Shown: positions 27,001 to 38,978, numbered from the stretch's first letter. The stretch: 64,000 nt of DNA from Phoronis australis (GCA_002633005.1 NMRA01000454.1:263004-327003); one strand, 5' to 3'. A program made the numbers and translations. The notes: generated from the sequence alone by a model not told the origin.

Positions 27001-28292
27001 GCATTTAACTTCATTCTAATTTAGCAATAAAGGGGACTGTTTCACAAAAAATTAATACCAACAAAATGAAAACTTTACTCCTCCACATCAACATCCAAGT
27101 TCAAATGATAGTAAAACAAGAAAGTGGCTACATAATTCCGAATCAAATATTAAAGAAACATCGAAATAGCAAGCGGTCAATGAGGGTCAGTTTACTGTGA
27201 AAATGCATGAGTCGAGACCATCTCTATGCCCTGAATTTTATGGCCCAAGGATAATGAGCGAATCCCATACCTCCCCGCTGACCAACTGCTCTACCACGAT
27301 GACCAATTTTCGCAATTCGGAACATAAGCGACTTGGTGACACGTTTTAACCGTCCACACCATCTCACTAGGTCACGTCTGTGCGAATATCGAAGATATCC
27401 CGTTGTGTCATTTTCGCTCTTGGTGAAACCTTCAGTTAACAGAGTAAAATTAATCCGATTTAATGTTGTGTGACATGGATATAATTTTTAACAAAGGCAC
27501 TCTAAAGCTTTCACCATAGTCCCTTCTGTATAATATTTGGCGTTTTCTTGCTGAGACCATGAACAACACCTTTCGCAATGTGTGCTCTGCAAATTCTACA
27601 GCACATCAGTGCACGAGTGCCCATGTCCTGTGATTGGCTGAAACACGTCACAATAACTATCGATACTGCGTAACCTTATTACTGCAGTGGATATGGAATA
27701 TTAGTTTCATTCGTGCCTCTAAAACGTAGGATGTTGCTATTTGCGATGTGAAAAAATCTAGACCCTGTAGAAATCATGGGCGTAGGAATCGGAGGATCAG
27801 ACAGGGGGATTTGAGTACTCCACTCATGAATATGGAATAGCGTCCCCCACGAAACAGGGAAGTAGGAATCGTGGTTGGACAGGGAGGCGCATGTGACCCA
27901 ATAATCTGCAAGGGTAAGGCATGGGAAGGTGCGTTCGACGTAAGAAAACGCCTCAAGTGAAGTTGAAGAGAGACAATATAGAGAAGATCTGTTAACACAC
28001 AGCCGAAAGCAAACCTATGTAAACCAGGACACAAAGCGATCTGATCATATCAGTATATAAAATAATATAAGTGCAACACAAACTAAGACCCGGGAAAATC
28101 AAGGGAAAAGTACACTTGGCCCTGTAAACACCCAATATAGACCGACCCCTCGCGCGTATCGGCTCACATGGACGTCTCTCTTGGTCCACAGAACCTGATG
28201 TCGCCCTCGTTGCATTCGTGTGTGCTATTCATATCACTGACTGGTGGAAACAAGTAAGTGTTGATTACTTTGTGCAACTTGTGCTGTTGAAG
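24002..28292 (+). other. Long intron between the FN3 and EGF parts
   Basis: A 4.3 kb stretch with no exon that I could support. It contains the foldback element at 24662-26053. Weak minus-strand open frames at 26594-27014 are not recognisable. Confidence 0.6.
24662..26053. mobile_element. Foldback-type element with terminal inverted repeats
   Basis: The left end (24662-24700, ccagggcccggtctcgaatc and on) is the reverse complement, with few mismatches, of the right end (26019-26053). Inside both ends the motif tactcga or its complement recurs many times over 150-250 bp, giving degenerate subterminal repeats. The centre has no intact transposase. A short frame near 25205-25300 with VGFPKDEEGRE resembles part of a THAP finger, but this is weak. 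A related end sequence is seen at about 60635-60663. Confidence 0.65.
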
Positions 28293-28433
28293 AGTGTCCG
28301 GATGGATTTTGGGGAGAAAAATGTAAAAATCCATGCAACTGTGAAAACGGTGCGCCATGTGAAAACAGCAGAACGGGTGACTGTCCAGGAGGCAAATGCA
28401 AGAAGCGATACAAGGGCCCCGGATGTGCTACTA
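28293..28433 (+). CDS. EGF exon 1
   Basis: A 141 bp phase 1-1 exon encoding 47 residues with eight cysteines, starting ECPDGFWGEKC and ending YKGPGC before donor gtgagt. The pattern WG-x2-C-x3-C-x-C is that of Draper/MEGF/SREC EGF-like repeats, which bind ligands or lipids in those receptors. Acceptor AG at 28291-28292 is chosen because it keeps phase 1 and yields the GAG glutamate codon; its pyrimidine tract is poor. Confidence 0.75.
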
Positions 28434-29216
28434 GTGAGTAAATTCTGTATAAATTTGACGTGGCGAAGCAACGTTTTTATCTGATTTACCGATAATCCAG
28501 TTGGCAGGTGCTAGTAACAGACAACTTAGGAGTACCAGGACTCATGACACAAAAACTTTAGTCAAGTCTCCACTCGCAAATTGGCCATTGGATGCTATGT
28601 CGACTTGAAACAACTTAGACCACGTTTGGGTAATTTTCACATTAGTATCAAGGTTATCTTTGAGACAACACCATGAACACAATAATACCGTTGATGTCAA
28701 CGTGTCGTCATTAAATTACTCTTTTTGTTTTTGGAACGTGAGCCACTGCAGATTTCAGTCTGTCATTTCCAGTTCTCAAAGCCAAAAGCAAACGGGACTG
28801 GAGAAAGTTAGTTATGATTCAATGTCCTGCACATATTTTGATTGTTGGCATGTATCGGCCGTATTTAACTGGATCCTTTCACAAAATACTGTTCAATAAA
28901 ATTCGTTTTGTCTAGCGAAATACACATTCCCCTTTCCAGGTTGTCAGTGCTTGCTATTTGCTGGCCTAAATTTTCACAATCGAAAATTGGTGTGAGAATT
29001 TGGGCAAATTGGACAATTTGGTCATGCAGCCCAATCCGTAATTTGTCACAATTTTGAAGTCGCTACAACTTAGGAAGCTGTGACGTTGCACAGTGCTTAG
29101 AAACGTCTGCATATCACCTTATGACTTACAATACACACACACCTCTAACAGTACCGAAAAACGTGTGGTTTTATTTAGATCGAATTAACACAACGCATGA
29201 TGGGTTCCCATTGCAG
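28434..29216 (+). other. Intron between EGF exons 1 and 2
   Basis: No coding or repeat feature recognised. Confidence 0.5.
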
Positions 29217-29357
29217 AGATTTCGTGTGCAAAGCAGCTTGTATACGGACCAGATTGTGATAAGCCATGCAAATGTTTTAACAATGCACAATGTGACGACT
29301 ACAGTGGTGAATGTCAGCAATGTCTTCCTGGGTATTCCGGAGAAGATTGCTCTATAA
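29217..29357 (+). CDS. EGF exon 2
   Basis: A 141 bp phase 1-1 exon, the same length as EGF exon 1, acceptor ttgcag, donor gtaagt. It encodes CAKQLVYGPDCDKPCKC and then QCLPGYSGEDC, eight cysteines in the MEGF-type spacing. Confidence 0.82.
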   Translation, partial: RFRVQSSLYTDQIVISHANVLTMHNVTTTVVNVSNVFLGIPEKIAL

Positions 29358-29468
29358 GTAAGTATAAGAAAAGACGTCGTATGAGGGTTAAGAACAAGTT
29401 AAATCAGGTAAACTAGACTATGACACTCGGGAGCGTGTGGCACCTTTGACGAATGGTTTAATGATACA

Positions 29469-29605
29469 ATGATGGGACACGTGGACCTTCGCGACGTGCT
29501 CCGCGAGATGCAATCTCTACTAGCGCTCCAAGCGGCCACCTCCATATCTGTTGAGCGACTGATTAACTGCCTTTGCCAAGATGGCCTGTTTGACGCCTCG
29601 TGTGA
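29469..29605 (+). other. Unclassified coding-like stretch beside a contig join
   Basis: The plus strand is open and protein-like here (LRDVLREMQSLLALQAATS, then INCLCQDGLFDASC) up to the N at 29606. It shows no acceptor in the phase of the host gene. It may be part of the neighbouring transposon or another one. I do not recognise it. Confidence 0.25.
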
Positions 29606-29606
29606 N
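29606..29606. other. Single N, probable contig join
   Basis: It lies at the inner edge of the recognisable THAP-transposon reading frame. Unlike the Ns at 14863 and 35669, no duplicated sequence follows. Confidence 0.5.
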
Positions 29607-29609
29607 CTG

Positions 29610-30512
29610 AGGACAGACGTGGTGACACATCTTGGTGCAAATGCACTGTGTGCGTTGTTATGCCTACCTCAATGGAATGCTTGTGCTGTTCAGAGTTCGA
29701 CGAGGCCAAGCCACTACTGGACATGGTTAAGTGGACCTCCGGCATACGGACAGAGGAACAACTGTCCCACTTGCCAGAGTGTCCTGCCACACTCTCCCAC
29801 TGGATGGTAACCTGAGCACCCAAACTGCTTACATCGTGTCGTGTGACTCCCTCGCCACACACCTGGCACCTTCTAAATAGCTGCAACACTTTAGACAAGT
29901 CCACAATAAACTTATCAAAGTTTTTCTCACCGATCTGTTCACTGGACGACGAACTGTCCTCTTCACTGGGTGTCGAACTGAGCCTGTAATCACTCCCACT
30001 ACTCAATATCGCTGCAGGGCTGCTGAGAGGCTCTGGGCTGGAGAAAACAGCACAGGGTGAATCACTACTGGTTCCAGGAATTGCACGCTCTGGGGTACGT
30101 TCGGAGGCACGGGTGACAGTAGATGAAGTGCCTCCACTGGCTCCAGTCACTGTACTGGCCACAGCTCGCGAGGCTTCTCGCTTCAAAAACGCACTTCTCG
30201 GGGTGGCGACGGGGCACTGCCGGGAATCAACACAGACGGAATGGCATCCTTCTTCAGGCGTTGTTTCGCAGGGACCTTCATCAGTTCAGCGTACAAATCC
30301 CTTTCGCAACCGGAGGGCAGAAAGTGCTTGCCGCACACACGGTAATTCTCCACTGCTTTGTACGTTGCGTGGACGGGTAACGCTGCGTTCTTCACACGAA
30401 CGAGCCAAGTACGGCGAAGTGTGTCATCCATCGGAAAGCGATGCAAAGGTACTCCCAAAGCGCGCGTGACCCGATAAATAGTACATTCCGGTACGCAGCA
30501 ACAGTGTGGCAT
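29610..30512 (-). pseudogene. THAP-domain Kolobok-like transposase fragment
   Basis: On the minus strand, starting at the ATG at 30512, there is a THAP zinc finger: CCCVPEC, a central tryptophan (RRTWLV), CGKHF as the C-x2-H pair, and DAIPSVL in place of the AVPTIF box. THAP is a C2CH DNA-binding domain found in P-element and Kolobok transposases. After a serine-rich linker another segment (FDKFIVDLSKVLQLFRRC, then CQVCGEG) resembles the region after the THAP linker in Kolobok-type proteins. The first frame ends at 30183 at a TTTTTGA; the rest continues one base back in frame and later breaks down. It lies antisense in an intron of the host gene and is a decayed mobile element, not a host gene. 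Confidence 0.75.
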
Positions 30513-31440
30513 GTTGACTGACTAGTAAATGAAAGCAAACGACGACGGAACTTAACACAACCGAGGTAGAACAATGACTGACTCGTGAGCTCTCACAGTC
30601 AGACTATATGAAAAGAAATTGGCGCGAAATGCTTGCCTCCTAAAACGTCATTCCGCAGTAGCGGACGAGTAATTAATAAAATTTCGAAAAGCTGTAATTA
30701 AGTGGAAAATATGTCTAGGATAACCAACCAAGCTTATTTTAGCTCAAAATGACATGGAAAAAGGTTGCCTTCGCCTTTAAGAAAGCACTGAAACTATTTG
30801 ACTTGTTGCCAAGGGCATCTAGAGCATTTACTGCTAGGGAAGGGTGACAACGGTCCCGATGCAATGGTCCTGTTTCGCGCAAGAAAGCTAAGTTTTATTA
30901 ATCTTTCACCGGTTTCGACTATATTGGAACTTCCTGGTCAGCGATTATCCGAGTGCCGCAATGCACGGCCAGGTACATTTAAGAAAGTACATAGAATACT
31001 TGCAGTGACATTCCCTGTTTGCAACAATAACGACTAAATAGTTGTTACTTCATGGATGCTTGTAAATATAAAGCAACACTGCACTGTATTCCTTCAGTAA
31101 TTGTGTGCGTTTGCAGCATAAAATAAACGCTACCCACACGTGTAGGGGTGTTGTTTGATCTGCTACGCAGGATATCTAGGGCTGCTATCTAGCAGAACAA
31201 AAGTTGGAAATGCAATTTCATTTTTGGTAACTTTTGGGGGAGTCTGTTGCTAAAATTATGACGGTTGAATGAACACGTGACTTGAGTCCTGCAATGATAA
31301 CTCCCCCAAATCTCAACCGGGGACTATATAAGGGAAATATGAATAGCCTATTTCATTTGCGTGTATGACTTTTGTTCAATCTGATACCGATAACACTTAT
31401 TTCTGTCAAAGTTAGGCGGCGCATTATTGTTTAATTGCAG
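30513..31440 (+). other. Remainder of the intron up to the linker exon
   Basis: Probably includes the 5' end of the antisense transposon up to about 30660. Beyond that nothing is recognised. The acceptor for the next exon is at 31439-31440. Confidence 0.45.
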
Positions 31441-31518
31441 AAACAGATTGCACGGAGTCATTTGATTTCTACCCAGCTTCCGATAAGTATCCGTTCTCAA
31501 CCTTTTACTGCGTTGATG
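31441..31518 (+). CDS. Linker exon, 26 residues
   Basis: A 78 bp phase 1-1 exon between acceptor attgcag and donor gtaagt. It encodes TDCTESFDFYPASDKY and then FSTFYCVD, with two cysteines. No known domain is recognised. It sits just before the first beta-alpha-beta module and could be its cap or a connector. Support is splice signals and phase only. Confidence 0.6.
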
Positions 31519-32065
31519 GTAAGTACAGGTTGAGTTTGACCCCAGGAGAGGGCAGTTGCCCTCCTTCAGAGACAGGGTTGTCTAACGTCACTCATTCATT
31601 TTCCCGTGGAAGATTGTACTTGTGGTGAAAGTGGAATCATTGCAACCACTTTAAAAAGGCTTAACAAGTAGGCAACGACTCTGTATGTTAGCGCAGCTAG
31701 CTGACGCAGCCTTACATGTACGACATAAGCGTGGCTGTTGCGTTATACAATATATACAATATGCGCTCTAATTTGCTTGATGTACTTGTGGGTGGCACTA
31801 AGCACTGGCCTTATTTCTCATGTCAAAGGCAAATTGGTACACCGTATGTAACGGAGACTGAAAGTATGTGGGCGTCTTGGCCATTCAGAGTACAGCGATC
31901 CAAATTAAAAACAATTGAACTCCTGGATGGCGTTTTTGGGAACAGGCAAAGTGCGATATCTGTTCTGATTTGAGTAAGAAAGTTCAAAACATATCAAACT
32001 ATTTGTAAATGATGCCAAGTAAATTGAAGCTATAAAGATTACAGCACTCCTTAACAACATTACAG
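31519..32065 (+). other. Intron before the first beta-alpha-beta module
   Basis: Nothing recognised. Confidence 0.45.
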
Positions 32066-32203
32066 TTCCGTTGCTCGAGGTTTCCTTTGGTGTGGTTGAC
32101 AAAGTTAGTAACGATGCGAACCTCGAAAATAAGATCCTCCGCGCACTTGAAGGAGCTGTGAAAGTAGTCCAGGCACGGATCACTTCATTGCTTGTGGTTT
32201 CAG
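32066..32203 (+). CDS. Beta-alpha-beta module 1, first half
   Basis: A 138 bp phase 1-1 exon, acceptor attacag, donor gtactg. Reading PLLEVSFGVVDK, then ENKILRALEGAVKVV, then ITSLLVVS, it predicts strand, helix, strand. It is the first of a family of exons with this pattern at 34050, 38979, 41358 and 43725. It lacks the cysteine at the end of strand 1 that modules 3-5 have. I do not recognise the family; SEA-like or other ferredoxin-like folds are the nearest in topology. Confidence 0.62.
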
Positions 32204-32543
32204 GTACTGTGTGACGCTGTACTTGAAGTGGTTAACGATTTTAATTAACAACTGTTTTGGTGCAATTAATACTGCTCTTCCTAAGTATACATACACCTGT
32301 ATTGCAATATAAGTAGAATTCATTGACATTTGCGCATGCACAGACTGGAGACATAGGCAAAAATTCTGCTTTCGTGATTGTTGACGTACTGTACATGTAT
32401 ATAGGCAATTCAACGTTGGTATGGTCCCAAAATATGTTTCTCTCTTACATTATACTAAATTTCATTTTATGATGTCGATGTCACGCTCAAGAACTAGCGA
32501 GTCCCTATGCATTCGAAAATAAAAACGCAGCTCTTGATTGTAG

Positions 32544-32741
32544 AGGGAGGGGGACAGCGTGTACAGCTTCATATAAGACCGCCTGCAACAAGTTCGGAAA
32601 GGCTAAGTTCCGAAGTGATCGCCTCGATCAATGATCTGGTAAAAGGAGGAAAAAGTGTGATAGAGCATCCCCCCGGGAAACAAATTAATGCCAAACCCGG
32701 GCGCCTACATATAAAGCCGGTGCTCGAGGAGCCGGACAAAG
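32544..32741 (+). CDS. Beta-alpha-beta module 1, second half
   Basis: A 198 bp phase 1-1 exon encoding QRVQLHIRPPATSS, a helix (EVIASINDLVKG) and a final strand, matching the second-half exons at 34297, 39351, 42226 and 44315 (shared PP-x-TS turn after strand 1). The acceptor ttgtag at 32543 is preferred over cgcag at 32530 because it gives phase 1. The donor gttgga is weak, so the 3' end is uncertain. Confidence 0.55.
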
Positions 32742-34049
32742 GTTGGAAACTTGTGTGCATGTACGGGGTATAGCAGCTGCTCTGGATTTTATTTACAGAA
32801 TGTAATGAGGGGTCAATAGAACACTTCTCGTGATTAGCAAAGCGTAGTTCAGAGGTCCACAGCACTTAACCTAGGTGATCAGGGTACTAACATGTGGTTA
32901 GGCCTAAATGATAACCTAGAACGAACACTAGTACAATGTATAAACATAGATGAATATCTTTGGAAATCAACCAGTCGTGTCGCATGGAGCCCCGAATGAG
33001 GAAAGACTGAAAAATTACATCCTGGAAACAGTTTTGGAACTGCCTGTTACATCTGGCATGTAAAGCGTTACAGTGACCAATCATGTGACACGGATCAAGC
33101 TTTGTTAAAATCGGAGGTGCCATATGCAACGCTACTTACACAAGTACGATGTGTGACGATCTGTTGTGTCACAAACAACTCGTCCACTATCTAACAATTC
33201 GAAATTTTGTTGTGAGTTAAAACATTTTCTAAAGTACACTACCTGCGCTCGAAAATACAATGGCCCCCATGTCACTGCAAGCTTCGTTCAAGCAGATTCA
33301 TTTTCAGCACAAACGTCAATGTAGGTGTCCTTGTAAGTTTGAAAATAAACAAAAACAGATAGTTGGTATGATCCTTGGTCCATGGTGACCACCATATCGT
33401 CTAATTCCGCGAAAGCGTGCACTTAATGGTCAAGGCTTCGTTATTGACATTGAAATACATACATCTGTACGGTTGATAACCGTCACTCAACTGAGTTTTT
33501 ACACACACGCGCGCGCGCGCGTGAGCGTGCGCAAACAAACAAAAACAAAGAAACATGCCCATCATTTGAGATGGATCACAACTCTGACTTTCGGTAAAGA
33601 AAAGCATATTTGAAAAAACACGCAAACGCGTGCATGTCGCATTCCTGCGCGTAATAAGGAACCACATGAATACACCGTAGGTCCATCTCTAAATTAAATT
33701 GTGTGCACTGTTTCCAGGCTGATGATTGGGTCTGGTGATATAACACAATTAAATGTTTCCTCCGGCTATCTTAACTTCACGGTCTCTTTGTACATTCCGT
33801 CTTTAATGTTCAGATGCGAAGTAATGTGATGAATTTTAAGCTCATTGTGGGCAAATGCTTTGGAAGTGCCCGTTTGATACGGAATTTTAATAGCACATAT
33901 TGTACGTCTTTGTTTAAGTACAACCGTAATGTGATACACTTTAGGAAATGCAGGTTTGCCACTTTGTTTGGAAGCGTTGGATGTATCGGCTTATCACTAC
34001 TTCACTAGAAGTCAAAATGAATATACAGTGTATCTATTTCACGTTGCAG
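32742..34049 (+). other. Intron with a CA/CG microsatellite
   Basis: Contains an alternating purine-pyrimidine run at about 33500-33532 (acacac, then gcgcgcgcgc). No exon seen. Confidence 0.55.
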
Positions 34050-34196
34050 TGGAAATGGTGAGAATTCTGGCTGAAATTGATAAGAGGATTGTGGCGGAGG
34101 AGACGCTTACATCTCCGGTGGACCAGTTCTTCCGTCATATCCGCCCAACATTTAGCAAAGACAAGACAAGATATAAGATGCCGTTTGTTTCACCAA
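34050..34196 (+). CDS. Beta-alpha-beta module 2, first half
   Basis: A 147 bp phase 1-1 exon, acceptor gttgcag, donor gtaagt. It encodes MVRILAEIDKRIVAEETL, a helical segment (PVDQFFRHIRPTFSKD) and YKMPFVSP. It fits the strand-helix-strand pattern of the family but is the most diverged first half and has no cysteine. Confidence 0.65.
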
Positions 34197-34296
34197 GTAA
34201 GTCAATACATGTAGATATTAAGCTCAGCCGCGAAAGACCGAAGTTGGTATTTCAGTTCCACAGTTCTACAGGAATAAATTTTCTCTTCCTCAACAG

Positions 34297-34497
34297 AGGG
34301 TAAGCTAATCGTTGAGCTGCACAAGCCAATACCAAGTGCCACGACATTCAGCAGCACCGTTATAAAGCGACTTCAGCACGAATTTCGTAAAGACACAGGA
34401 GTCGAGGGTGCGGACGGAAACGTGGTATTTACTATCAAAGGTGGAACTGTAACTTACGACCTGGGGCCTAAGAAAGTCCCACCTGGGGTTGATGAAA
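34297..34497 (+). CDS. Beta-alpha-beta module 2, second half
   Basis: A 201 bp phase 1-1 exon, acceptor caacag, donor gtgagt, 100 bp after the first half. It encodes GKLIVELHKPIPSATTF, helix STVIKRLQHEFRKD, then GADGNVVFTIKGG; the DGN turn before the last strand is shared with modules 3-5 (NGN, GDG, NNG). No cysteine in the final strand. Confidence 0.7.
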
Positions 34498-35668
34498 GTG
34501 AGTTTATTTGCCGGTTCGGACAGATTAGTCACGTTGAAAGTGTTCTAAAACACTTTAACCAAAGGCCCGTTACCAATGTTTTATTTGCGACATTTCAAAA
34601 TGTGAATGCAACTTTGGATAATTTTATGGAGGCAACATTACCTAACGATATAGAAATCGGGTTGAGCGTCCTGACCTTCTGGCGTCAGGGGATTTTGTAA
34701 AACATTTGATACAAGGTTTCAGATGTTTTCATTGGCTTCCAACTGGTTAGGAAGTCACGCTTCTATACTGTTTAAAACAGCATTAAATTATAGTCATGAA
34801 TTTAAATCATTGGCGTATCTCCCATATTCAACTTGAAGTTCTGGAAAAGAGTTGGCGTAGGGTACATTTTGTCTGCACTTCACTATACAACTGTATCAGA
34901 CTTTCGGTTGATGGCTGTGACACTTTCTGCCTGTTTAGTGAAACTATTTCAGTATCGTTAAGTCAAGTCTAAAATGTCTTAGCTTTGTTTACTGAAATCT
35001 CGTAAGACCCAAATTATACCGATAATTAGTGTAGGAGCCGTGGACTTAGAGCACAAGGAGTAGTCGGATATGATAAGTTTTCACAAGCTTAGATAACTCT
35101 CAATCCGACAAGGCAGATTTATCTTAAACAAATATAATGGAATAATAATTCTCGACAAATACGTTCACGTTACAATACAATAAAGATACGGTACACGGAA
35201 CCCAACAAGTGCATAGAGATACTTACAAATGCGAACTTACCATGAAATTGGCTCTAGGCTCCATGGAAAACATCGTTAGCGTTGTAAGCGTAAGTATACA
35301 TTGTACGTGTACCGGTTCGTTAGAGTAAGCCCCGATGATACTGGAACGTAGCTTATAAAGACACTTCCGCCAATTTACACATTTAACGTTACGCAACCCG
35401 AAATAAAAATAGTGCATCAACAGTTAGCCTGTTACGAAGTAGGCTTAGGATCATTTTAGGCCTACATAGCCAAAATGTAATGCCGTTACTATAAACTGCT
35501 GAATATATTTTTGGGCAAATGTTTGGAATACGATGTCAAATTGAAGATCGTCTGTTCTGGATTGGAAAACTGACAAGCGCCACAGAAGGAATGCAATCAG
35601 TCGTTCCTAAACATTGGCAGTGATATTTTTCAAACATATCTGAGTACAGATCAGTAACGCAAACCTCG
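34498..35668 (+). other. Intron after module 2, up to the contig join
   Basis: Nothing but noncoding sequence recognised. All of it is present again at 36346-37516. Confidence 0.5.
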
Positions 35669-35669
35669 N
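35669..35669. other. Single N, contig join with overlap
   Basis: The sequence to the left continues without a break at 37517 (cgcaaacctcg at 35658-35668 equals 37506-37516), and the sequence to the right begins as a copy of 33822. This is the signature of two haplotype contigs placed end to end without merging. Confidence 0.85.
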
Positions 35670-35897
35670 TAATGTGATGAATTTTAAGCTCATTGTGGGC
35701 AAATGCTTTGGAAGTGCCCGTTTGATACGGAATTTTAATAGCACATATTGTACGTCTTTGTTTAAGTACAACCGTAATGTGATACACTTTAGGAAATGCA
35801 GGTTTGCCACTTTGTTTGGAAGCGTTGGATGTATCGGCTTATCACTACTTCACTAGAAGTCAAAATGAATATACAGTGTATCTATTTCACGTTGCAG

Positions 35898-36044
35898 TGG
35901 AAATGGTGAGAATTCTGGCTGAAATTGATAAGAGGATTGTGGCGGAGGAGACGCTTACATCTCCGGTGGACCAGTTCTTCCGTCATATCCGCCCAACATT
36001 TAGCAAAGACAAGACAAGATATAAGATGCCGTTTGTTTCACCAA
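35898..36044 (+). CDS. Module 2 first half, duplicate
   Basis: Encodes the same 49 residues as 34050-34196, with the same splice signals. If the block is an unmerged allele, this exon does not exist as an additional domain. Confidence 0.5.
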
Positions 36045-36144
36045 GTAAGTCAATACATGTAGATATTAAGCTCAGCCGCGAAAGACCGAAGTTGGTATTT
36101 CAGTTCCACAGTTCTACAGGAATAAATTTTCTCTTCCTCAACAG

Positions 36145-36345
36145 AGGGTAAGCTAATCGTTGAGCTGCACAAGCCAATACCAAGTGCCACGACATTCAGC
36201 AGCACCGTTATAAAGCGACTTCAGCACGAATTTCGTAAAGACACAGGAGTCGAGGGTGCGGACGGAAACGTGGTATTTACTATCAAAGGTGGAACTGTAA
36301 CTTACGACCTGGGGCCTAAGAAAGTCCCACCTGGGGTTGATGAAA
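36145..36345 (+). CDS. Module 2 second half, duplicate
   Basis: Encodes the same residues as 34297-34497. Differences between copies start only beyond the donor site (for example near 36386 and 36401). Same caveat as the preceding exon. Confidence 0.5.
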
Positions 36346-37516
36346 GTGAGTTTATTTGCCGGTTCGGACAGATTAGTCACGTTGACAGTGTTCTAAAACA
36401 CGTTAACCAAAGGCCCGTTACCAATGTTTTATTGGCGACATTTCAAAATGTGAATGCAACTTTGGATAATTTTATGGAGGCAACATTACCTAACGATTTA
36501 GAAATCGGGTTGAACGTCCTGACCTTCTGGGGTCAGGGGATTTTGTAAAACATTTGATACAAGGTTTTAGGTGTTTTCATTGGCTTCCAACTGGTTAGGA
36601 AGTCACGCTTCTATACTGTTTAAAACAGCATTAAATTATAGTCATGAATTTAAATCATTGGCGTATCTCCCATATTCAACTTGAAGTTCTGGAAAAGAGT
36701 TGGCGTAGGGTAAATTTTGTCTGCACTTCACTATACAACTGTATCAGACTTTCGGTTAATGGCTGTGACACTTTCTGCCTGTTTAGTGAAACTATTTCAG
36801 TATCGTTAAGTCAAGTCTAAAATGTCTTAGCTTTGTTTACTGAAAACTCGTAAGACCCAAATTATACCGATAATTAGTGTAGGAGCCGTGGACTTAGAGT
36901 ACAAGAAGTAGTCGGATATGATAAGTTTTCACAAGCTGACATAACTCTCAATCCGACAAGGCAGATTTATCTTAAACAAATATAATGGAATAATAATTCT
37001 CGACAAATACGTTCACGTTACAATACAATAAAGATACGGTACACGGAACCCAACAAGTGCATAGAGATACTTACAAATGCGAACTTACAATGAAATTGGC
37101 TCTAGGCTCCATGGAAAACATCGTTAGCGTTGTAAGCGTAAGTATACATTGCACGTGTACCGGTTCGTTAGAGTAAGCCCCGATGGTACTGGAACGTAGC
37201 TTATAAAGACACTTCCGCCAATTTACATATTTAACGTTACGCAACCCGAAATAAAAATAGTGCATCAACAGTTAGCCTGTTACGAAGTAGGCTTAGGATC
37301 ATTTTAGGCCTAAATAGCCAAAATGTAATGCCTTCACTATAAACTGCTGAATATATTTTTGGGCAAATGTTTGGAATACCATGTCAAATTGAAGATCGTC
37401 TGTTCTGGATTGGAAAACTGACAAGCGCCACAGAGGGAATGCAATCAGTCGTTCCTAAACATTGGCAGTGATATTTTTCAGACATATCTGAGTACAGTTC
37501 AGTAACGCAAACCTCG

Positions 37517-38978
37517 CTAAACAGAAAAACTTCATGAGATTACGTGAAAAGTCGTCTTGTCCCTTTAAGAGGAGAACATGAGTTTGTTTAGATTTTTTCT
37601 CGCCTCAAGACAGCCACTGAACTATACCCTGGTATCCTCAATTAAACCAGACGGCAAATCTTGCAAATCTGACACGTTCAGGATTGAAACTTTGTTTTCA
37701 ACGGGTTGCAAAAGAATAGTTAATTAAGCATGCGTATAAGTGTTGTAGCATACGAGTGCGCATGACGTGCTTTATATTAGAGTAATGCAACTGGAACATC
37801 ATGTGAAACGACTTTCATAGTTCATTTTCAGATGCACAGATGTAAACTTGTTTCAGAGAATGATACCCCTTGGAATATAATTCTTTCCTTGCTTTCAGCG
37901 ATCTTGCTTTTGGTGTGTTCTGTTGACTAATGCCAATCGCGCTGAATGCTCATGAAAAGAATGAACGTTGCACTCTCGGGGGTGGGAGATTGGACAATTT
38001 GAGCGGTTAGCGTATCTCAAAATATGCCACATTGGTCAGCAGTACCGTGAAATTGCAGTCATTTACACTACCCTAGGATGTTGCTTTTATCGTGCTCTAG
38101 ATTGTTTAATACTCTGGGGGTGACAGCGGCATCTTTTTGTGTTTTGGAAGTTTTAGTAGGACATGTGAATAGCACGATTGATAAGGTTTAAATTTTGAAA
38201 ACCGGATAAGAAATGTGATTTTTACCACTTAAAAAAGTTTTGTATAATTTCTTCATGCTATGAATCTCATTAACTGGACTGTTTCATCAACATTTTTTAT
38301 TCCAATAACATAATCACCAGGCAGCAGTTGGAACACAGCCTTGGGATCGCTACTTGAAACTGGTTTGTCTTACAGGAACTTAACCCTAAATCAGTCTAAG
38401 CTACGACTGAAAGTTAGCCAGCTACACAGTGGGATCAAGGTTGGATTTTTGGTATAATTGACCAAAATATGATGTTTTTGTCCGTAAACAATGTCATATT
38501 GAAATTTGTTTGATATCAACACCAGAACCACCACAGGCCGTAGAGACTTGCTGGTACATGTGAAAACATATTTTCAATCCAGGGACCTCTGACACCAATA
38601 CTTAAAATGCAGATGAATTTCAAGAGTTTCCAAGATACATCTTGGAACCCTATTTCATACATTACCTCGCTTAGTTTACTTTATGCATTTTCACTACAGG
38701 ACGAAAGCAAAGTTTTTATTCTCATTTATGTCAAAACCCGACTGTCTAAGTTAAGACTGGAGACCAAATCAAGCTACATGCATGTGTTCAAGATACGGTC
38801 TTTTCGGAATTCTTGTCGTCGGTCTTATCTTAGGCAATTCGTTCTCATGAAGCGGGCCTCGGACGCGAGCACGTTATATATAAGAGGAAAATTTGGTTCA
38901 TAGGCAATTAAATTATGTGATTTGAATTTGCTAATTCCATAATTATTATTTTTTTCATTTATCTGTTCTTTGCTGTAG
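37517..38978 (+). other. Intron before module 3
   Basis: No exon or repeat recognised. An open frame at 38607-38903 has no plausible splice context and is not taken as coding. Confidence 0.5.

Larger units (their letters stand above)
33822..35668 (+). repeat. 1.85 kb block, copy 1
   Basis: Nearly identical base for base to 35670-37516 at a constant offset of 1848, with only scattered substitutions. It contains both halves of module 2. Copy 2 starts right after an N, and copy 1 ends exactly at that N. Confidence 0.92.
35670..37516 (+). repeat. 1.85 kb block, copy 2
   Basis: Second copy of 33822-35668, carrying module 2 again. Probably the other haplotype; a real recent tandem duplication cannot be excluded. 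Confidence 0.92.

Noticed and set aside
26594-27014. Two adjacent minus-strand open frames that look protein-like (LHLWYHLIPGADDFKSALES)
   Set aside because: No recognisable domain, stop between the frames, and no splice signals that would connect them. Possibly old transposon sequence.
33500-33540. CG-rich alternating run considered as a regulatory CpG element
   Set aside because: It is a simple CA/CG microsatellite deep in an intron.
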